Assembly (NCBI GenBank): GCA_009784145.1
Contig: WRCI01000022.1
Coordinates: forward strand, 1 to 14,581
DNA: 14,581 bases
Reading direction: 5' to 3'
Source of the DNA: Methanobrevibacter sp.
GTDB taxonomy: Archaea > Methanobacteriota > Methanobacteria > Methanobacteriales > Methanobacteriaceae
A model generated the notes under the pieces. The model saw nothing but the letters and a program-made list of their open reading frames with translations, was not told the DNA's origin and ran no database searches. A program made the position numbers and the translations under genes. This document shows, piece by piece, positions 1 to 7,348 of the stretch; the first letter of the stretch is position 1, and each line of letters begins with the position of its first letter.

Positions 1-171
1 ATCTGTTTGGATTGTAGCTGGATTACTGTTAATAAGAACAGTTTCAATTCCTTCTTCCATTATTGATTTACAAGCTTGTGAACCTGAATAATCAAACTCT
101 GCTGCTTGACCTATTTGAATCGGTCCAGAACCGATTATGAGTATTTTTTTAATATCTTTATCAATTGGCAT
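1..171 (-). CDS. carB: Carbamoyl phosphate synthase large subunit, N-terminal fragment (cut by window edge)
   Basis: The first 57 codons of the large subunit are visible, and the reading frame is open through base 1. The fragment has the hallmark start of the family: a Lys-rich lead, then [18 protein letters not shown] (about residues 13-30), a conserved N-terminal segment of the first synthetase half. It continues with [11 protein letters not shown] and [13 protein letters not shown]. In the full enzyme two ATP-grasp halves make carbamoyl phosphate from bicarbonate, ATP and ammonia delivered by CarA. The ATG is at 171-169, with GAGGA at 177-181 as a ribosome-binding site. carA ends 69 bases upstream in the same orientation, so the two are probably co-transcribed. 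The identity is secure from the motif. Nothing can be said about the rest of the protein. Confidence 0.95.
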   Translation of the reverse strand, partial: MPIDKDIKKILIIGSGPIQIGQAAEFDYSGSQACKSIMEEGIETVLINSNPATIQTD

Positions 172-197
172 CTTAATCCTCATTTAATTAGTAATAT

Positions 198-258
198 CAC
201 TAATAATTTTTCATAATCATTAAAAATTTTTCATCATCCACTAATAATTTTTCATCAT
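198..258 (-). repeat. Three imperfect tandem copies of the carA 3' end
   Basis: Read on the minus strand, the last codons of carA plus the bases after its stop form a 20-21 base unit of the type ATGATGAAAAATTATTAGTG. The copies are at 258-238 (coding, includes the TAG stop), 237-218 and 217-198. A 17-base core is identical in the first and third copies (239-255 and 198-214). Copy two is in the carA frame and would encode WMMKNF then TAA if the TAG were read through. The array fills nearly all of the carA-carB spacer. Confidence 0.85.
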
Positions 259-1350
259 TTCTTTAAACTCATCAAATCTAAAATCTGTGTCATTAGGACC
301 AGGTCCTGCTTCAGGATGGTACTGAATACAATGAAGAGGTAATTCTTCATGGGAAAAACCTTCTGGAGTATTATCATTAAGGTTTATTTGAGTTAATTTT
401 AATGGAGTATCCTCAAATGAATTTGCATCAATACAAAATCCATGATTTTGAGAAGTTATGAAAACTTTACCTGTTTCAAGATCTTTAACTGGTTGATTAG
501 CCCCTCTGTGACCAAATCTCATTTTATAAATTTTGGCTCCAAATGATTTAGCTATAACCTGCTGACCCATACAAATCCCAAAAATAGGAAGCCTATTGGC
601 TATTTTTTGAAGAGTGTCAATTGTTTCTGTGACTCTTTCTGGATTTCCAGGACCACAAGAAACCATCAAACCATTTACATCATAATCTAATATAGTTTGA
701 TAATCTGTATCATATGGGAAAAGGACTACATCAATATCTCGTTTTAAAAATCCTTCAAGTATATTTTTCTTAACACCACAATCAATAATAGCTACTTTTT
801 GAGGACTATTTTCTCCATATGAAACTATTTCTTTAGTTGAAACTTGTGGAACTAAATCCATATCAACAATGCTTAATTGATTTTTTGCTTGGGCTATAAG
901 TTCACTATCATCAACTTCTTCAGTTGTAATAGCACATTTCATAGCTCCTTTTTCGCGAATTTTAATAGTGAGGTCTCTTGTATCAATTCCACTAATACCT
1001 GGAATTTTAAATTCTTTAAGGAACTCATCCAAATTCTTCTGTGGAGCATGCATTGGAAGATCTTTGCATACCTCTCTTACAATATATCCTTCAACTTGGA
1101 TTTTTCCAGACTGATACCATTCGTCACTTACACCATAATTTCCTTGAAGAGGATAGGTTGACATTAAGATTTGACCTTTAAATGAAGGGTCAGTTAAACC
1201 TTCAACATACCCTGTCATTCCTGTTGAAAAAACAATTTCGCCAGTAGCTGTAGTTTCATGACCAAAAGCTTCACCTTTCATTACAGTTCCATCTTCTAAA
1301 GCTATTTTAGCTATGTTTTTAGTATTATTAGCATTAGCTCTATTTTCCAT
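241..1350 (-). CDS. carA: Carbamoyl phosphate synthase small subunit (glutaminase)
   Basis: This 369-residue protein has the usual length of CarA. The N-terminal half (about 12-180) is the CPSase small-chain domain, with TGEIVFSTGMTGYVEGLTDP at 36-55 and GNYGV at 70-74. The C-terminal half is a class I glutamine amidotransferase: VAIIDCGVKKNI (186-197), SCGPGNP (231-237), the nucleophile Cys260 in GICMGQQ, and His345/Glu347 in YHPEAGPGP completing the triad. It hydrolyses glutamine and channels ammonia to CarB, whose gene follows directly. The ATG at 1350-1348 is preceded by GGTGAT six to ten bases upstream, a strong archaeal ribosome-binding site. The first 12 residues (Asn-rich) are an extension that is not conserved. 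The stop is TAG, and the sequence around it is repeated downstream. Confidence 0.97.
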   Translation of the reverse strand: MENRANANNTKNIAKIALEDGTVMKGEAFGHETTATGEIVFSTGMTGYVEGLTDPSFKGQILMSTYPLQGNYGVSDEWYQSGKIQVEGYIVREVCKDLPMHAPQKNLDEFLKEFKIPGISGIDTRDLTIKIREKGAMKCAITTEEVDDSELIAQAKNQLSIVDMDLVPQVSTKEIVSYGENSPQKVAIIDCGVKKNILEGFLKRDIDVVLFPYDTDYQTILDYDVNGLMVSCGPGNPERVTETIDTLQKIANRLPIFGICMGQQVIAKSFGAKIYKMRFGHRGANQPVKDLETGKVFITSQNHGFCIDANSFEDTPLKLTQINLNDNTPEGFSHEELPLHCIQYHPEAGPGPNDTDFRFDEFKEMMKNY

Positions 1351-1405
1351 TAAATCACCATATTTTTAAAATACCAAATTTATTATATTCTAATTTAGTA
1401 ATACT

Positions 1406-1413
1406 TATTTAAA
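1406..1413 (-). promoter_or_regulatory. Probable TATA box for carA-carB
   Basis: TTTAAATA on the minus strand lies 56-63 bases before the carA ATG. An archaeal start site about 25 bases downstream would give a leader of roughly 30 bases. The assignment rests on motif and spacing only; the whole spacer is AT-rich, so alternatives exist. Confidence 0.4.
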
Positions 1414-1495
1414 GAAAATTAATGACTTTAAAGATAAGTATTTACTCAAGTACTAATTTACATTACCTATTTCTATATTATTTTTAGTTAGTATA

Positions 1496-1520
1496 ATTAA
1501 AATACTTTTGGTATTTTAAT
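1496..1520. repeat. Perfect 10-bp inverted repeat, 5-base loop
   Basis: ATTAAAATAC at 1496-1505 pairs perfectly with GTATTTTAAT at 1511-1520 around the loop TTTTG. It lies about 146 bases upstream of the carA start and 294 bases after the rimI stop. No U-tract follows it on the minus strand, so it does not look like a standard terminator. It could be a dyad for a repressor or a processing hairpin. Confidence 0.6.
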
Positions 1521-1813
1521 AGTATATGAAAAAAATTTTGATAATTTTTAAATTATAAATTTGAATGGAAAATTATGTTATGACTTTAATATTAAAATAT
1601 ACTAATAATTTAAAATTAATATATGCTAATAAAATAAAATTAATTATTTTATAAATTTAAAATTAATTAGCTTAATGAGTAAAAAATAAAATATACCTAT
1701 GAATCAAAATCTAGGTAAACTTATTAAAATTTATTAATTAAAAAAACTAATTTATGTTTTTTGAAGTTTAATAATCCTAACAATAGCTAATTAGTCTATT
1801 GTTATTAATAATC

Positions 1814-2263
1814 CTATTCACTCCAATCATCAAAAAAATTTAAAGACATTTTAAATGCATCTGAACCGTCTTCATAATAATTTGAAACAAACTTATCTTT
1901 TTTAAATCCAATAGCTTTATAAAAATCAATAGCTTCTTTACTTTTAGCTCGAACTTCTAAGGTTATTGTAAAAATATTAAACTCTATAAATGTAGCTATA
2001 GCTCTTTTAATAAGTTTTGAAGCGATTTTTTGTCTTTTATGATTTTTATCAACAGCTAAAGAAATAATATGTCCTTTATTTTCATCATTTATCCAAAAAA
2101 TAATATAAGCAACTACATTGTTATCAATTTGACCTACTAGAAATCCTGCTCCAAAATCAAATAGTTGTTTAAGTATATTAATATCATAAGGATCTATAAA
2201 AGACATTTCCTCTATTTCATATACTCTGCGAATGTCATTTGGATGGAATTCTCTGATTATCAT
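1814..2263 (-). CDS. rimI: RimI-like GNAT N-acetyltransferase
   Basis: This 149-residue single-domain GNAT protein is close to the usual RimI length. The N-terminus IREFHPNDIRRVYEIEEMSF (3-22) matches the beta1-alpha1 start of RimI-type proteins. Motif A runs from ISLAVDKNHKRQKIASKLI (67-85); its KRQKIAS segment forms the acetyl-CoA pyrophosphate loop, with Lys where Gly is classic, as in many GNATs. Motif B, LEVRAKSKEAIDFYKAIGF (102-120), is the RimI signature with Tyr115 as the likely acid. The family acetylates protein N-termini; in archaea the RimI/Ard1-like enzyme has broad specificity, so the substrate here is inferred. There is no Shine-Dalgarno motif before the ATG at 2263-2261, which fits a nearly leaderless mRNA. 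It stands alone, with long spacers on both sides. Confidence 0.85.
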   Translation of the reverse strand: MIIREFHPNDIRRVYEIEEMSFIDPYDINILKQLFDFGAGFLVGQIDNNVVAYIIFWINDENKGHIISLAVDKNHKRQKIASKLIKRAIATFIEFNIFTITLEVRAKSKEAIDFYKAIGFKKDKFVSNYYEDGSDAFKMSLNFFDDWSE

Positions 2264-2290
2264 GAAAAAAGCTCGTGTAATTGTGAGTGA

Positions 2291-2299
2291 GATATTTAA
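2291..2299 (-). promoter_or_regulatory. Probable TATA box for rimI, implying a very short leader
   Basis: TTAAATATC on the minus strand lies 28-36 bases before the ATG. The expected start site about 25 bases downstream leaves fewer than about 10 leader bases, consistent with the absence of a ribosome-binding site. Confidence 0.35.
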
Positions 2300-2501
2300 T
2301 TAAATTCTAAGTTATAAATTTATAAATTATATTATATCTATTATATATCTAATTATTATTAATATTTTATAAATATCCAAATATTCTTATAATATATATT
2401 TCTATATCTTAATTGGATTTAATTAAATATTTAATTTAAATCTTTATTATATCTTAATTTATTATATATTATTTTATAAAATTAAATATAAAATATATAT
2501 T

Positions 2502-2520
2502 ATTATAATAAAGTTATAAT
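2502..2520 (-). terminator. Possible hairpin terminator after cbiJ
   Basis: A 7-bp inverted repeat (ATTATAA, loop TAAAG, TTATAAT) starts four bases after the cbiJ stop codon. On the minus strand it is followed by an A/T run containing short T tracts. The stem is weak because it has no G-C pair, so the role is tentative. Confidence 0.35.
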
Positions 2521-2524
2521 ATCA

Positions 2525-3367
2525 TTATAATAAACTTAAAGTTTCTTCCAAATGATTTAAATCATTAACAACAGTATTTTCATTTAAATTAGGTATTTTT
2601 GGTCGATTAACCAAAATAATATCAATTCCAAGCTCATGAGCAGCAGCTATTTTTGAAGGAACTCCTCCAATATCACCACTTTCTTTTGTAATAATAACTT
2701 GAATATTAAATTCTTTCATTAGCTCTTTATTAAAATTTTTTGAAAATATACCTTGCATAGCTATTATATGTTCTCCATTAATTCCAAAATCATTACATTT
2801 TTCAATAGATGATTTAACTGGAAGAACACGAACAAAAAAGTTTTTTTTAGATATTTGCTTAGAATTTAAAACTGACTTTATAGTATTCACTCCAGCTAAA
2901 TGAAGAATATTTTTACATTTAAAATTAGAAGTTATTAATTTCCCTATCTCTTTGAAAGAATCAACTGAATAAATATTTTCATAAAATGAATAATCAAAGA
3001 CAGGTCTTTCAAAACGAATATATTTAACATTAGCTATTTTTGCTACTTCTATAGCTGTTAAAGTAGCATTTTCTGCAAATGGATGAGTAGCATCTATAAA
3101 AACATCAAATTTTTCCCCATCAAAATAAGTATTAAGAATTTCCAAAATTTCATCTTTTTTCATGGGTTTTGATATTACTTCATCAGAACCTGCTTGTTTA
3201 GCTAATTTTCCACCATAATCAGTAGTGGTTGTGGTTAATATAAATACTGAATCAAATCCTAAATTTGAAAAATCGTATTCTTTTTTCAAAAAATTAATTA
3301 TATTAATAGAATCTTTTGTTCCTCCCATTAAAAATATTTTAAAACCGGATTTAAAATTTTTAATCAT
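2525..3367 (-). CDS. cbiJ: Cobalt-precorrin-6A reductase (CbiJ/CobK family)
   Basis: The 280-residue protein fits the CobK/CbiJ family, which reduces the corrin macrocycle of (cobalt-)precorrin-6A with NAD(P)H during cobalamin synthesis. Visible motifs in order are the nucleotide-binding start IFLMGGTKDS (11-20), TTTTTDYGGKLA (45-56) and the hallmark IDATHPFAENAT (91-102). RFERP (118-122) and the C-terminal ITKESGDIGGVPSKIAAA (226-243) with ILVNRP (251-256) follow. Hydrogenotrophic methanogens need corrinoids for the methyltransferase Mtr and use the anaerobic cobalt-early route, hence the CbiJ name. The ATG at 3367-3365 has GGTGAA at 3371-3376 as ribosome-binding site. It lies 70 bases after the P-type ATPase gene, which has no obvious functional link; it may share that transcript or use its own TATA box at 3399-3405. 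The family call is firm. Confidence 0.93.
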   Translation of the reverse strand: MIKNFKSGFKIFLMGGTKDSINIINFLKKEYDFSNLGFDSVFILTTTTTDYGGKLAKQAGSDEVISKPMKKDEILEILNTYFDGEKFDVFIDATHPFAENATLTAIEVAKIANVKYIRFERPVFDYSFYENIYSVDSFKEIGKLITSNFKCKNILHLAGVNTIKSVLNSKQISKKNFFVRVLPVKSSIEKCNDFGINGEHIIAMQGIFSKNFNKELMKEFNIQVIITKESGDIGGVPSKIAAAHELGIDIILVNRPKIPNLNENTVVNDLNHLEETLSLL

Positions 3368-3398
3368 TGATTCACCACAAAATTTTCATAAATAAAAA

Positions 3399-3405
3399 TT
3401 ATAAA
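3399..3405 (-). promoter_or_regulatory. Possible TATA box for cbiJ
   Basis: TTTATAA on the minus strand sits in the 70-base gap after the ATPase gene, 32-38 bases before the cbiJ ATG. This is the right distance for a short-leader transcript independent of the ATPase. It is supported by motif only. Confidence 0.35.
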
Positions 3406-3437
3406 CATCTACTATCTAACTATAACCTAAATCTTAA

Positions 3438-6119
3438 CTATCTAGGTATGAATTTATTTACAATTCTATCAGAGATAAGAATTGTTCCTGCCACAGGTAT
3501 AATCAGAAGCCACTGCCATAATTCTAATGAGGTTGTATGGAATACTCCTTGTAAGAAAGGCATGTAAACCACTAATATTTGTAATATGAATGAAGTTGAA
3601 ATAGCTATCCAAAAAAAGTTATTTCTTTCTTTAGAATTAGCTCTATTATTTATTGCATTGAATATTTGGAATATTACAAATACTGTAAAGGCAACTGTAG
3701 TAGCTTTTATTTTAATATCTTCTTCTGATAATCCTTTTGAAGCTCCCACACTAAGTTCATAGAAATATAATGCCAATGTACCAATAGCCATTACAACACC
3801 TGCAATAGCTATCCTAATAAGAGTATTTTTTGTTAATATATTGCCTTTTTCAGGAGCTCTGTTCATTATATTCTTTTCTGCACCTTCCACCCCTAATGAT
3901 TGAGCAGGAGGACCATCCATTATAATATTTATCCAAAGTATTTCAATTGGATTAAATGGAATTGGTAAATTAAGTAATGATGCTGAAACAATTGTGAGAA
4001 TAGCACCTATATTAGTTGAAACTTGAAACTTAACAAATCTCTTAATATTATCAAAAATCTTTCTTCCTTCACGTATAGCTTGAATAATAGTTGCAAAATT
4101 ATCATCTTGGACAATCATGTCTGCAGATTCTTTTGAAACATCTGTTCCACTTCCCATAGCTACACCAATAGAAGCTTTTTTAAGTGCTGGAGCATCATTG
4201 ACTCCATCACCAGTCATGGAAACAACATTATCGTGTTTTTGAAGAGCTTCTACAATTCTAACTTTTTGTTCTGGGAAAACTCTTGCATAAACTTGAACAT
4301 CTTGAACAATATCCATAAATTCATCATCATTAAGTTTTTCTAATTCTAAGCCAGTTAAAACTTTTCCATTATCCAATATTCCAACTTCTCTTGCAACAGC
4401 AGATGCTGTAGCTTGATGATCCCCAGTAATCATTACAACTTTTATACCTGCTGTTTTACAAGATGCGACTGCCTCTTTAGCTTCTTGTCTTGGAGGATCC
4501 ATCATTCCAGCCAAACCAACAAATATAAGGTCTTTTTCCACTTCCTCATGATTTTCAATTATATTTTTATTATTAGAATCAATGTCGATTTTTTTATAAG
4601 CAAGTGCTAAAACCCTAAGAGCAGAATCTGTCATCTCATTTATATTATTCCTTATGGTTTCAGTAACTTTATCATCAATAACTTCAATAGTCCCTTCATT
4701 ATCTATATATTTACATTGATTTAATATTATTTCTGGAGCACCTTTTGTAAAAACAAAAAAACTTTCATCCGAAGGTGTAGATCCCTCATTATCATTATTA
4801 ATACTATTATTACTATTTTTACTATTAGTACTATTATTACTATTACTACTACTAATTTTCTCATGAATAGTAGTCATTCTCTTTCTAACACTATCTAAAG
4901 GAATTTCTTTAATACGAGGATAAGTTTTTTCAAGTTCAGTTTTTATGTAACCATTATCTTCCCCATATATCATTATTGCTCCATCAGTTGGATCACCAAT
5001 TAATTTTCCCTCCTTCATTGAAGAATTATTACATAAAGCACAAATTTCTAGAGATTTTTTTTGATTGTTAAATCTTGCATCTCTAACAAGCATTTTATTT
5101 AAAGTTAAAGTACCTGTTTTATCAGAACAAACAACAGTACAAGAACCAAGAGTTTCAACAGCTAAAAGTTTTCTAACAATAGCATTAGATTTAGCCATTC
5201 TTTGCATACCTAAAGCAAGAGTAAGAGTAAGAATTGCAGGAAGCCCTTCTGGAACTGCAGCTACAGCTAAAGATACAGCAGTCATGAAAGTTTCAACTAA
5301 TGAGTATCCTTGGAAAAATTGAAGTGCAAAAACAATTGTACATATAACAATAGCTATAGCCCCTAGTGTTTTACTTAAATTAGCTATTTTTAGTTCTAAT
5401 GGAGTTTTACTTTTACTTTCTTGAATCATTCCAGCTATTTTACCAATAGAAGTTTCCATACCCACAGCTATTACAATACCTATACCTCTACCTGAAACAA
5501 CATTAGAATCCATATAAGTAAATCTTTTTATAATGTCTTCATCATGAGATTCTTTATCAATATTTAAAATAGCATCATCATCTTTATCTTCACCAATATC
5601 ACTATTGCTATCCTTAAGAACGGGTATTGATTCCCCAGTAAGAGATGATTGATCTATATTTAAATCATGAGTTTCAATCATTACGAGATCTGCAGGAATC
5701 TTGTCTCCTTCTTCTACAACTACAATATCCCCAATTGTAATTTCATCTCCAGGAATCTTTTCAAATTCGCCATTACGTTTTACAACTGCTTCTGTAGAAA
5801 CAAGGCTCTTGAGATTTTCCATAGCTTTTTCTGCACGATATTCTTGGATAAATCCAATTACTGCATTTAACACTACTACTACTAATATAACTATAGAATC
5901 TTTCCATTCGCCTATAGCAAAAGCAGCTATTGCAGCTATAATTAAAAGCGCAATTAAAATATCTACAAATTGCATTATAAATATTTTAATAGGATGATCT
6001 TTTTTAGTCTCTACTAACTCATTCTTTCCATATTTAGCTAAACGATTCTCAACCTCTTCTTGAGATAATCCTTCAGCTCGAGTTTCATACTTTTGAAAAA
6101 TCTTATCTAAATCAGACAT
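3438..6119 (-). CDS. P-type (P-IIA) cation-transporting ATPase, PMR1/SPCA-like Ca2+/Mn2+ pump
   Basis: The protein has 893 residues and the full P-type layout. There is an N-terminal cation-ATPase domain, M1-M2 (about 44-92), and an actuator domain with TGES at 161-164. M3-M4 carry PEGLP at 290-294, phosphorylation Asp333 lies in DKTGTLT, KGAPE is at 459-463 in the nucleotide domain, and the hinge TGDGVNDAP is at 636-644. M5-M10 run from about 697 to 886. M6 reads WINIIMDGPPAQSLG (729-743), as in yeast PMR1 and animal SPCA. Glu291, Asn731 and Asp735 would form the single site II, while the SERCA site I Glu of M5 is Ala706. Expected role: ATP-driven export of Ca2+ and/or Mn2+ across the cell membrane. 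Odd points are an Asp/Glu-rich insert (168-200) and a Ser/Asn-rich insert (423-447). The ATG has AAGGAA seven bases upstream. A four-copy 16-bp repeat precedes it. Confidence 0.95.
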   Translation of the reverse strand: MSDLDKIFQKYETRAEGLSQEEVENRLAKYGKNELVETKKDHPIKIFIMQFVDILIALLIIAAIAAFAIGEWKDSIVILVVVVLNAVIGFIQEYRAEKAMENLKSLVSTEAVVKRNGEFEKIPGDEITIGDIVVVEEGDKIPADLVMIETHDLNIDQSSLTGESIPVLKDSNSDIGEDKDDDAILNIDKESHDEDIIKRFTYMDSNVVSGRGIGIVIAVGMETSIGKIAGMIQESKSKTPLELKIANLSKTLGAIAIVICTIVFALQFFQGYSLVETFMTAVSLAVAAVPEGLPAILTLTLALGMQRMAKSNAIVRKLLAVETLGSCTVVCSDKTGTLTLNKMLVRDARFNNQKKSLEICALCNNSSMKEGKLIGDPTDGAIMIYGEDNGYIKTELEKTYPRIKEIPLDSVRKRMTTIHEKISSSNSNNSTNSKNSNNSINNDNEGSTPSDESFFVFTKGAPEIILNQCKYIDNEGTIEVIDDKVTETIRNNINEMTDSALRVLALAYKKIDIDSNNKNIIENHEEVEKDLIFVGLAGMMDPPRQEAKEAVASCKTAGIKVVMITGDHQATASAVAREVGILDNGKVLTGLELEKLNDDEFMDIVQDVQVYARVFPEQKVRIVEALQKHDNVVSMTGDGVNDAPALKKASIGVAMGSGTDVSKESADMIVQDDNFATIIQAIREGRKIFDNIKRFVKFQVSTNIGAILTIVSASLLNLPIPFNPIEILWINIIMDGPPAQSLGVEGAEKNIMNRAPEKGNILTKNTLIRIAIAGVVMAIGTLALYFYELSVGASKGLSEEDIKIKATTVAFTVFVIFQIFNAINNRANSKERNNFFWIAISTSFILQILVVYMPFLQGVFHTTSLELWQWLLIIPVAGTILISDRIVNKFIPR
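4779..4853 (-). repeat. Trinucleotide-rich tract coding for a Ser/Asn insert in the ATPase
   Basis: The + strand shows repeated ACT and ATT triplets with few interruptions. On the coding strand these are AGT and AAT codons, giving a run of Ser and Asn (residues 423-447) inside the nucleotide-binding domain, between the RKRMTTIHEK segment and FVFTKGAPE. Triplet changes here keep the frame, so length could vary between strains without breaking the pump. Confidence 0.75.
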
Positions 6120-6156
6120 TTCAACATTCCTTAAATAATAATAAAATAATTAGTAG

Positions 6157-6220
6157 TATACATTTAATATCTTATACAATTAATATCCTATACATTTAAT
6201 ATGTTACAAATTTAATATGA
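6157..6220. repeat. Four-copy 16-bp tandem repeat upstream of the P-type ATPase gene
   Basis: Units on the + strand are 6157-6172 (TATACATTTAATATCT), 6173-6188 (TATACAATTAATATCC), 6189-6204 (TATACATTTAATATGT) and 6205-6220 (TACAAATTTAATATGA). The period is exactly 16, with 2-4 changes between most units. The array ends 38 bases before the ATPase ATG, so it occupies the core promoter and the region just upstream. Each unit contains a TATA-like stretch. Confidence 0.85.
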
Positions 6221-6269
6221 ATTGGATAATTAAACATAAATGAAAATAAATTCTCAGAACTTAAATTAA

Positions 6270-6309
6270 TAACAATAAATTGTTAGTTCTTATAACATTT
6301 ATATGTTAT
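6270..6309. repeat. Two adjacent small inverted repeats between the CPBP and ATPase genes
   Basis: TAACAA/TTGTTA with loop TAAA lies at 6270-6285, and ATAACAT/ATGTTAT with loop TTAT at 6292-6309. They begin 67 bases after the CPBP stop codon. They might help end that transcript or mark a control region for the ATPase gene. The short AT-rich stems make the role uncertain. Confidence 0.45.
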
Positions 6310-6375
6310 TTAATATAATATTTATGTATTTATTTTTTTAAATAAAATTGCAATTTATGCATTCTATTAAAAATA

Positions 6376-7335
6376 TTATTTATTGGTTAAAACTTTTATA
6401 ATATCTTCTTTTTTATAAATAAAGAGAATTAATCCAAAAATCAATATAGCTATAGTAGAAAAAACTAAGCTCATCGCAGGATCTCCTTCTGTAGTTTGAA
6501 TAATTGTTTCAAAATTGCCTAAACTTCCTTCTGCTGAGTGAATTAAAAATGCATAGAAATTATTAATAAAATGTGCACCAATAGCTAATTCAATTCCATT
6601 ATCTACTAAAGTAGCTACAGAAAAAATAATTCCAATTATAAGAGATATTACAAGATTCTGAATCATGAAAATAGGTTCCATTCCACCATTAGCTATATGG
6701 CCAAGAGAAAATACACTAGAACTTATTAAGATAATAATCAATGGGCTTTTAATTTTTAAACTAAGACCTTGATTAAGATAACCTCTAAAAAATAACTCTT
6801 CAAAAGTTACTTGAATAGGAATAGCTAATAAAAACAAAAATATAATTAAATAAAAATTATCAATGTTAAAATTAATTGAATAAGATGTAGGTTCAATAAT
6901 GTATGAAATAAAATCTAATAAAAGTAAAAAAGCTAACCAAACTAAAATTCCTTTTAAAATTCGATTCCATCTAATCCTATTAAACCAATTAATAGTTTTT
7001 CCAGTAAATTCATCATACTTTTTTGAAACATTGAAAAGAGACATGAAATCTCTCTTATGAATAAACTTTAAGGATATAAACAGAAATATCATTGAAAATA
7101 AAATAGTGACAAATACCATTATGAATAAAAAAATTAAATTAGAATCATAGTTTTCAATAAAATCCATAATAACATTAATATCCATATTTCCAGCTGAAAT
7201 AGAATATAAAATTATTCCAAAACCTAATAAAAATCCAGCTATTATATTAGAAAGTATAAATGATAAAATAATTGTAATAAAATATCTCCACAAATTATTT
7301 TCACCTTCATTTACATTGTTTAAAAATTTATTCAT
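6376..7335 (-). CDS. CPBP-family (CAAX protease and bacteriocin-processing) intramembrane metalloprotease
   Basis: The 319-residue integral membrane protein has about seven or eight hydrophobic segments (near 18-48, 64-93, 127-149, 160-175, 198-215, 227-246, 288-306). All three Abi/CPBP motifs are present: EExxxR as Glu179-Glu180-LFF-Arg184, FxxxH as Phe209 to His213, and HxxxN as His255 to Asn259. These residues build the active site buried in the membrane in the Rce1-like fold. The family includes CAAX prenyl endoproteases and bacteriocin self-immunity proteins. In archaea without CAAX substrates the target is unknown, so I give only the family. The ATG at 7335-7333 has a strong ribosome-binding site, AGGAGAT at 7344-7350. 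The leader is made of 15-17 base repeats. It follows the UPF0146 gene by 119 bases in the same direction. Confidence 0.9.
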   Translation of the reverse strand: MNKFLNNVNEGENNLWRYFITIILSFILSNIIAGFLLGFGIILYSISAGNMDINVIMDFIENYDSNLIFLFIMVFVTILFSMIFLFISLKFIHKRDFMSLFNVSKKYDEFTGKTINWFNRIRWNRILKGILVWLAFLLLLDFISYIIEPTSYSINFNIDNFYLIIFLFLLAIPIQVTFEELFFRGYLNQGLSLKIKSPLIIILISSSVFSLGHIANGGMEPIFMIQNLVISLIIGIIFSVATLVDNGIELAIGAHFINNFYAFLIHSAEGSLGNFETIIQTTEGDPAMSLVFSTIAILIFGLILFIYKKEDIIKVLTNK

Positions 7336-7348
7336 TATTAAAAATCTC

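Larger units (their letters stand above)
1351..1813. other. AT-rich spacer between rimI and carA
   Basis: I see no gene in this 463-base gap on either strand. It holds the carA ribosome-binding site and probable TATA box next to carA, and a perfect 10-bp inverted repeat with a 5-base loop at 1496-1520. It also holds a 14-base direct repeat AATTTAAAATTAAT at 1607-1620 and 1654-1667, which may be chance in such sequence. No start codon with a convincing ribosome-binding site opens a frame of useful length. Confidence 0.6.

Noticed and set aside
241..243. TAG of carA as a pyrrolysine codon
   Set aside because: The protein already has full family length, the next in-frame stop comes after only six more codons, and pyrrolysine is not expected in this order.
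877..1161. Open frame on the + strand inside carA
   Set aside because: Antisense to a certain gene, Phe/Ser/Asn-rich with no family pattern and no ribosome-binding site.
5065..5997. Several + strand open frames inside the P-type ATPase gene (also 4413-4610 and 3367-3567)
   Set aside because: They lie opposite conserved ATPase coding sequence and translate into low-complexity protein without recognisable motifs.
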